DNA from: an uncultured Prevotella sp.
GTDB lineage: Bacteria > Bacteroidota > Bacteroidia > Bacteroidales > Bacteroidaceae
Direction: 5' to 3'
Assembly (NCBI GenBank): GCA_900769055.1
Contig: CAAGFF010000175.1
Coordinates: 1-19,454 of the forward strand
DNA: 19,454 nt
Made by a program: the position numbers and the translations under genes
The notes under the pieces: model-generated
Seen by the model: the letters and a program-made list of their open reading frames with translations, nothing else
What the model was told of the DNA's origin: nothing
Databases searched by the model: none
In this document: piece by piece, positions 15,734-19,454 of the stretch
How positions within the stretch are numbered: the stretch's first letter is position 1
Layout: each line of letters opens with the position of its first letter

Positions 15734-17355
15734 ATCTTGCACGTACATATCCTTAAAGCATTATGCAGTATCTCATGTTCGGATGGGAAGCGTGCCTCAC
15801 GAATGGCTGTACCGACATACAGGAGCGTCGTGTCAACCTTTGTAGGATAAAACGAATGCTCCCTCATGCTGAGAAGCATCGCAGCAAGACAGGGGGGAAT
15901 ATTATCATCCGTTTCCGCGACTTCACAAACCCAGTCCATATAATATATAAGGTGCTCCTTAATAAATGCCAGCTGGCCCGCCTCTGCAGCAGTTCCTCTC
16001 TCCAGTTGCAGAACACGCCACCAAAGATATACCCCTATGCCCGTCAAGCCGTAGAAGTCCAAGTCTATATCTGGATGGCTGTTTATCAGGCCAACCATCC
16101 GTGTGTCCAGATGCGGCAGGTAATCATATGGCAGCAAGCTGATGGAGTTTTCCATTACGCCCCGTAACGATGCCCTTACACCTTCAGCCATAGCTGAGGA
16201 AGTATATTTCTCGTTATATTGCCTGAGGACAGCGCTGGAAGCACGGCGATAGGCAGAGTCGTCGGAAAGGAGCATGTCCAACCGTATTGCTATCTGGGAT
16301 ATGAACTCATCATCGTTGAAATCCGATTCGTTAATATGTACCCTTAGGTCTGGTGTCGGGTCAAGCATCTCTCCCAAGCCGGTAGAGTCTGTGCCGACAA
16401 CGGGAATGCCATGCCTCATCATTTCTATGGCTGTATAGCTGCATTGCTCATGGAAAGAAGGCATGACACCGATGTAGGCTGTCTGATAAACACCTTCCAC
16501 CTCACTTTGCGCCATCTTGCCAACAAAGGCTATCCTGCCTGTCAGCTTCCTTCCTTGAACCATATACGGCTGGAAATCTCCGTCCCCCACTATTACGAGA
16601 CTTGCCTCCTTATGTTTTTCTGCAATCAGGGCAAAGGCTTCTATCAAGTACCTCAACCCTTTAATCTCGTCCAGACGGCCAACAAAAAGTATCTTGCGAT
16701 CACCGATTTTATTATTTGCACCATTGCCATACACGTGCTCACCGATACCATTGTATACAAGTTGCATCTTGTCCACCGGTACTTTGTAATCGGAAGCAAG
16801 AATTCTCTTTGTGTTTTCAGAAAGCACCATTACCCTGTCCGCCAGATGCAGGAACATCATTTCTGCTGCGAAGCTTTGTGCGACAGCCCGTTCCATATCA
16901 TCTGAGGGAATATGTCCCTCTGCTGTGATTTCCCTCATACGTCCGACGTTACCCCTCAGCTCAAAGCACCACTCCATATAATGCACTGTCAGCAGAATCC
17001 TGCTGTTCTTGTACCACGACTTGAGCAGCAATGCCAAGGGATAATGCTGGAAGTAGTTGAACTGGAACAGCACCATGTCATCCTTTCCGGCACCAATGCT
17101 TCTTGCAAGGAAATAGAAAATTGTCCGGCAATATGTCTCATTCTCAATGCCGGACAGAATCTGTGGTATGAGATAGTGGCGGACACCATTCCCGTCATCA
17201 GATATGGAGAATTCCTTGGTGTCGGCCTGCATCTCCACAAGTGAGACTTTCACGTCAGGCTGAGCGGACAGACAAACTGACAACTGCCTGACATATGTGC
17301 CGATACCGTAGTTGGCAGCGCGGCTTGAGTTGTTGAAAATAAAAATGTTAGTCAT
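15730..17355 (-). CDS. GT4 glycosyltransferase with LanC-like C-terminal tail (TIGR04157-like)
   Basis: A 541-residue protein. Residues 1-400 are a GT-B, GT4-type transferase: NYGIGTYVRQL near the N-terminus, KILFVGRLDEIKG at 221-233, VIVGDGDF, and FHEQCSYTAIE holding an EX7E pair (Glu303, Glu311). The GT4 family uses nucleotide sugars with retention of configuration. The last 140 residues are helical with DLDFYGLTGIGVYLWW (431-446), like a LanC-type toroid repeat but without zinc ligands. It fits the Bacteroidetes transferase family TIGR04157, known to accompany GG-leader peptides and usually a radical SAM enzyme, which is absent here. It overlaps the LanC-like gene (ATGA, 17352-17355) and the next transferase. 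It may recognise precursors via the tail. Family assignment is by memory, not search. Confidence 0.85.
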   Translation of the reverse strand: MTNIFIFNNSSRAANYGIGTYVRQLSVCLSAQPDVKVSLVEMQADTKEFSISDDGNGVRHYLIPQILSGIENETYCRTIFYFLARSIGAGKDDMVLFQFNYFQHYPLALLLKSWYKNSRILLTVHYMEWCFELRGNVGRMREITAEGHIPSDDMERAVAQSFAAEMMFLHLADRVMVLSENTKRILASDYKVPVDKMQLVYNGIGEHVYGNGANNKIGDRKILFVGRLDEIKGLRYLIEAFALIAEKHKEASLVIVGDGDFQPYMVQGRKLTGRIAFVGKMAQSEVEGVYQTAYIGVMPSFHEQCSYTAIEMMRHGIPVVGTDSTGLGEMLDPTPDLRVHINESDFNDDEFISQIAIRLDMLLSDDSAYRRASSAVLRQYNEKYTSSAMAEGVRASLRGVMENSISLLPYDYLPHLDTRMVGLINSHPDIDLDFYGLTGIGVYLWWRVLQLERGTAAEAGQLAFIKEHLIYYMDWVCEVAETDDNIPPCLAAMLLSMREHSFYPTKVDTTLLYVGTAIREARFPSEHEILHNALRICTCKI

Positions 17356-17963
17356 ACGGGCAGTTCCTCCAGAATGTAGTATGCCGATCCGCCGTCTATG
17401 CCAATGGGCTTCTCCAAATAGTCTTCTATATCGAATGTCGGGCGGTTTAGCAGGCTGATGACATCAATGTCTGTAGCAGCAACCGCCCTGACAGCCAAGG
17501 CAGCCTGCAGCTCGGAAACATACAGCTCGTCAAAAGTCAACACCTTGCTGCAAGCCTTCTGCCTCATGGATATATAGAGCTGAATACCGGCGGCACCGGA
17601 GCGCACGGACATGTCCGTCATGCGGCGAGGGTCACGCTCCATTATTTTCGCGTCAATGTCGGCAAGTATGTCATTCAGGTCACAATCTACAAAGCCATGC
17701 ATCTGCAACAATGTAGTTCCGTAGCCTATTCCTGCCAGACCATATTCCAGCCCTACTGGCATGTCTGTGTAAACCGCATCATTGACCTGCTGTATCAGGT
17801 CCCAGGCATATTCCTCTATCAGCTCATCATCGTAATGGTTGGCATAAGCATATAATGCAATGGCAACTCCCATCTTGCCATGAAACAGACCTAAATCATT
17901 CATGTACGAACTTCGTAATAGAAGGTAGTTTGTTATTTTTTCAAGTTCCGTATTTATTTCCAT
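17352..17963 (-). CDS. Short LanC-like protein without zinc-binding motifs
   Basis: A 203-residue helical protein with glycine-rich repeats of the lanthionine-cyclase toroid: GLFHGKMGVAIALY (25-38), GLEYGLAGIGYGTTLL (71-86), RSGAAGIQLY (121-130) and GIDGGSAYYIL (188-198). Full LanC cyclases are about 400 residues and have two Cys and one His zinc ligands; none of these motifs appears, and the only cysteines (94 and 138) are not in a CHG context. A cyclase role is thus unlikely. It may be half of a split toroid completed by the LanC-like tail of the downstream transferase, with which it overlaps by ATGA, or a precursor-binding subunit. The start at 17963 follows a 51-bp gap after the UDP-xylose synthase. 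No lanthionine synthesis should be assumed. Confidence 0.7.
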   Translation of the reverse strand: MEINTELEKITNYLLLRSSYMNDLGLFHGKMGVAIALYAYANHYDDELIEEYAWDLIQQVNDAVYTDMPVGLEYGLAGIGYGTTLLQMHGFVDCDLNDILADIDAKIMERDPRRMTDMSVRSGAAGIQLYISMRQKACSKVLTFDELYVSELQAALAVRAVAATDIDVISLLNRPTFDIEDYLEKPIGIDGGSAYYILEELPV

Positions 17964-18014
17964 TTATTGCATAATTATGTGACAATGCTTATGAAACACT
18001 TTGTCAAACATGAG

Positions 18015-18953
18015 TTATTTTGAAGAAAACATGTATTCTATTGTCTTCTGTAGTCCAACCTCCAAAGGCACAATCGGCTGCCATCCACCAAGTGTACGAA
18101 TGGCGAGAGAGATATCAGGGCGGCGGCGCTGAGGGTCGTCAAGAGGAAGATCACGCAATATGATTTCCGAGCGTGAGCCTGTCATTGACACTATCTTACG
18201 GGCCAAAGTCAGAACTGAGGTTTCACATGGATTGCCTATGTTCACAGGGCCTGTAAAGTCATCGGGGGTTCTCATAACCCTAAACATCGCATCAACGAGG
18301 TCATCAACATACATGAAAGAACGTGTCTGGGCTCCATCGCCATAGACGGTTATAGGCTCTCCGTTCAGGGACTGAGCTATGAAGTTGGACACCACACGTC
18401 CATCGTTAAAGGCCATACGTGGACCGTACGTGTTGAAAATACGGATAACTTTCACCTTTACACCATACTGCCGGTGGTAGTCCATACATAGGCTTTCGGC
18501 ACAGCGCTTTCCCTCATCGTAGCATGAGCGCACACCTACAGGATTGACATTACCCCAGTAGTCTTCAGTCTGAGGATGTACATGCGGGTCTCCGTACACC
18601 TCGCTCGTTGATGCCTGCAACATTGGACAGTTGTTACGCCGAGCCGTTTCGAGCATGTTCATGGTTCCGAGAACCGCTGTCCTTGTTGTGGCAACGGGGT
18701 CTTTCTGATATTGCACAGGTGAGGCAGGACATGCAAGGTTGAATATCGCACTGATATCATCAGTACATACAAAATTTGCAATGTCATGATTAACGAACTT
18801 AAATCTTCCGTCTGGCATCAACTCTGCCACATTGGACTCACTGCCGGAAGACAAATTGTCCACACACAGCACAGATCGCCCCCGTTCCAACAAATGGCGG
18901 CACAAATGGCTACCAATAAAACCAGCACCTCCGGTAACAAGAACTCTGCTCAT
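18015..18953 (-). CDS. UDP-glucuronate decarboxylase (UDP-xylose synthase)
   Basis: A 312-residue short-chain dehydrogenase that converts UDP-glucuronate to UDP-xylose with NAD as cofactor, in the cytoplasm. The dinucleotide motif is TGGAGFIG (7-14). Features separating this family from dTDP-glucose dehydratases and UDP-glucose epimerases are NLACPASPVQYQ with DPVATT, ASTSEVYGDP (Glu118 as the catalytic acid), and RSCYDEGKR carrying Tyr145 and Lys149. RRRPDIS near the C-terminus fits substrate binding. Length is typical. It starts 12 bp downstream of the DUF3244-like gene. Together with glf it supplies a second uncommon donor sugar for the transferases, and UDP-xylose can also feed other pentose derivatives. 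UDP-glucuronate must come from outside this window. Confidence 0.92.
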   Translation of the reverse strand: MSRVLVTGGAGFIGSHLCRHLLERGRSVLCVDNLSSGSESNVAELMPDGRFKFVNHDIANFVCTDDISAIFNLACPASPVQYQKDPVATTRTAVLGTMNMLETARRNNCPMLQASTSEVYGDPHVHPQTEDYWGNVNPVGVRSCYDEGKRCAESLCMDYHRQYGVKVKVIRIFNTYGPRMAFNDGRVVSNFIAQSLNGEPITVYGDGAQTRSFMYVDDLVDAMFRVMRTPDDFTGPVNIGNPCETSVLTLARKIVSMTGSRSEIILRDLPLDDPQRRRPDISLAIRTLGGWQPIVPLEVGLQKTIEYMFSSK

Positions 18954-18965
18954 TGATTTCTGTTT

Positions 18966-19322
18966 TTACAGTTCAACCTCAGCACTGTACATCTTGTCAC
19001 CAACGTACAGTACAAGTGTAAAATCACCTGTAAGGTCATCTGGAACAACTACCGTGCCATCCTCACCTATTATAGATGTGTACACAATGGTGTCGTCAGA
19101 CACAACCTCTATGGTCTCGCCTGCGAGATACTCCGCGAAGGTGAAGACATGGTCGGACAGGGTTACGGATATTGGAGCCGGGGGTGTTCTTACAACTCCG
19201 CCTAACTCTGTAAAGGTTCTGTCAAAATGCAAATATATATCCATTTGCGATGCCAAAGAGTCACCTCTCGATATTGACGGCATCATCGATAATGCCATAA
19301 GCAGTATAAAAATGTGTTTCAT
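18966..19322 (-). CDS. Small secreted DUF3244-like protein
   Basis: A 118-residue protein with a signal peptide (MKHIFILLMALSMMPSISRG) and a mature part of about 95 residues dominated by beta-strands: PISVTLSDHVFTFAE, TIEVVSDDTIVYTS, GTVVVPDDLTGDFTLVLYVGDKMYSAEVEL. The ISGEYT-like pattern of short strands closing with a GD-Y-x-x-V end resembles DUF3244, a small Bacteroidales beta-sandwich of unknown function. No cysteine is present in the mature part and no lipobox Cys is evident, so it is probably periplasmic or surface rather than a lipoprotein. It is the first complete gene in the window and lies 12 bp upstream of the UDP-xylose synthase start. A role in the peptide system is unproven; it may simply share the operon. 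Confidence 0.7.
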   Translation of the reverse strand: MKHIFILLMALSMMPSISRGDSLASQMDIYLHFDRTFTELGGVVRTPPAPISVTLSDHVFTFAEYLAGETIEVVSDDTIVYTSIIGEDGTVVVPDDLTGDFTLVLYVGDKMYSAEVEL

Positions 19323-19360
19323 ATTACAAAATGTTTTGGCGCACCTGCAAAAACCTGTGT

Positions 19361-19453
19361 TTAGCCAAATATCTTAGAGAGTCTGAATAAGAAGAACTTT
19401 ACATCGATGACTCCATGCAGTTGTGCGCGAAACTGCTTAATCTTTGAATTAAG
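19361..19453 (-). CDS. Possible 3' end of an upstream gene (cut by window edge)
   Basis: One minus-strand frame is open from the right edge for 30 codons and ends in TAA at 19361-19363, 38 bp before the DUF3244-like start. It reads like a protein tail (FRAQLHGVIDVKFFLFRLSKIFG), with amphipathic and hydrophobic residues typical of transferase C-termini. Thirty open codons can occur by chance, so the call is tentative. No confident promoter or terminator is visible in 19323-19454. Confidence 0.4.
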   Translation of the reverse strand, partial: LNSKIKQFRAQLHGVIDVKFFLFRLSKIFG

Positions 19454-19454
19454 A

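Noticed and set aside
17352..17963. Functional lanthionine cyclase
   Set aside because: Only about half the usual length and no Cys/Cys/His zinc-ligand motifs; no dehydratase gene is present, so a lanthipeptide pathway is not supported.
17964..18014. Terminator between the UDP-xylose synthase and the LanC-like gene
   Set aside because: Only a weak TGACAA/TTGTCA pairing with a 17-nt loop and no U-run; too poor to call.
1..19454. CRISPR array, tRNA, rRNA, transposase or phage genes
   Set aside because: Looked for and not seen; the only clear long repeat is the exporter duplication.

Overview
The window is a dense, strictly one-directional gene block: every supported gene lies on the minus strand, so transcription runs from high to low coordinates. 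It suggests a Bacteroidota genome, most likely Bacteroidales (Bacteroides/Prevotella-like). The grounds are TonB-receptor-type barrels with carboxypeptidase-regulatory N-termini, GG-leader peptides of the Bacteroidales natural-product type, a DUF3244-like secreted protein, and A/T-rich starts with few Shine-Dalgarno sequences. Genus cannot be fixed from the sequence alone.

In transcription order: a possible tail of an upstream gene (19361-19453); a small secreted DUF3244-like protein (18966-19322); a UDP-glucuronate decarboxylase making UDP-xylose (18015-18953); a short LanC-like protein (17352-17963); a GT4 glycosyltransferase with a LanC-like tail (15730-17355); a GT2/GT7C-type glycosyltransferase (14969-15733); a membrane redox fusion of a dead C39-like domain, VKOR and thioredoxin (13341-14972); precursor peptide 1 (13084-13314); outer-membrane barrel 1 (10353-13034); a C39 peptidase/ABC exporter (8128-10344); a 70-aa HlyD-like stub (7876-8088); a DUF707-like/LanC-like fusion (6435-7874); a putative glycosyltransferase (5651-6412); UDP-galactopyranose mutase glf (4512-5648); a paralogous putative glycosyltransferase (3643-4395); precursor peptide 2 (3245-3523); outer-membrane barrel 2 (180-2969); and the first 57 codons of a second C39 exporter (1-171), which runs off the left edge.

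The proposed reading is a RiPP-like secreted peptide system. Two ribosomal precursors with Gly-Gly leaders and Cys/Ser/Thr-rich cores would be oxidised to disulfides by the VKOR-thioredoxin protein. They may also be glycosylated by up to five transferases using UDP-Galf (from glf) and UDP-xylose (from the decarboxylase). A C39 exporter would then cleave the leader after Gly-Gly and export the core. Each precursor heads its own precursor-barrel-exporter cassette, and the two exporters are nearly identical over the visible 172 bp. Not seen here: a radical SAM maturase, a full-length HlyD adaptor, a TolC-type channel, or a zinc-binding LanC cyclase. LanC-like glycine-rich repeats instead occur as fragments, two of them fused to glycosyltransferases. 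The link between sugar enzymes and peptides is inferred from gene order; the genes could also act on a surface glycan.

RNA-level control is suggested by a 10-bp hairpin between precursor 1 and barrel 1 and by a perfect 20-bp hairpin starting at the glf stop codon. I saw no tRNA, rRNA, CRISPR array, transposase or insertion sequence.
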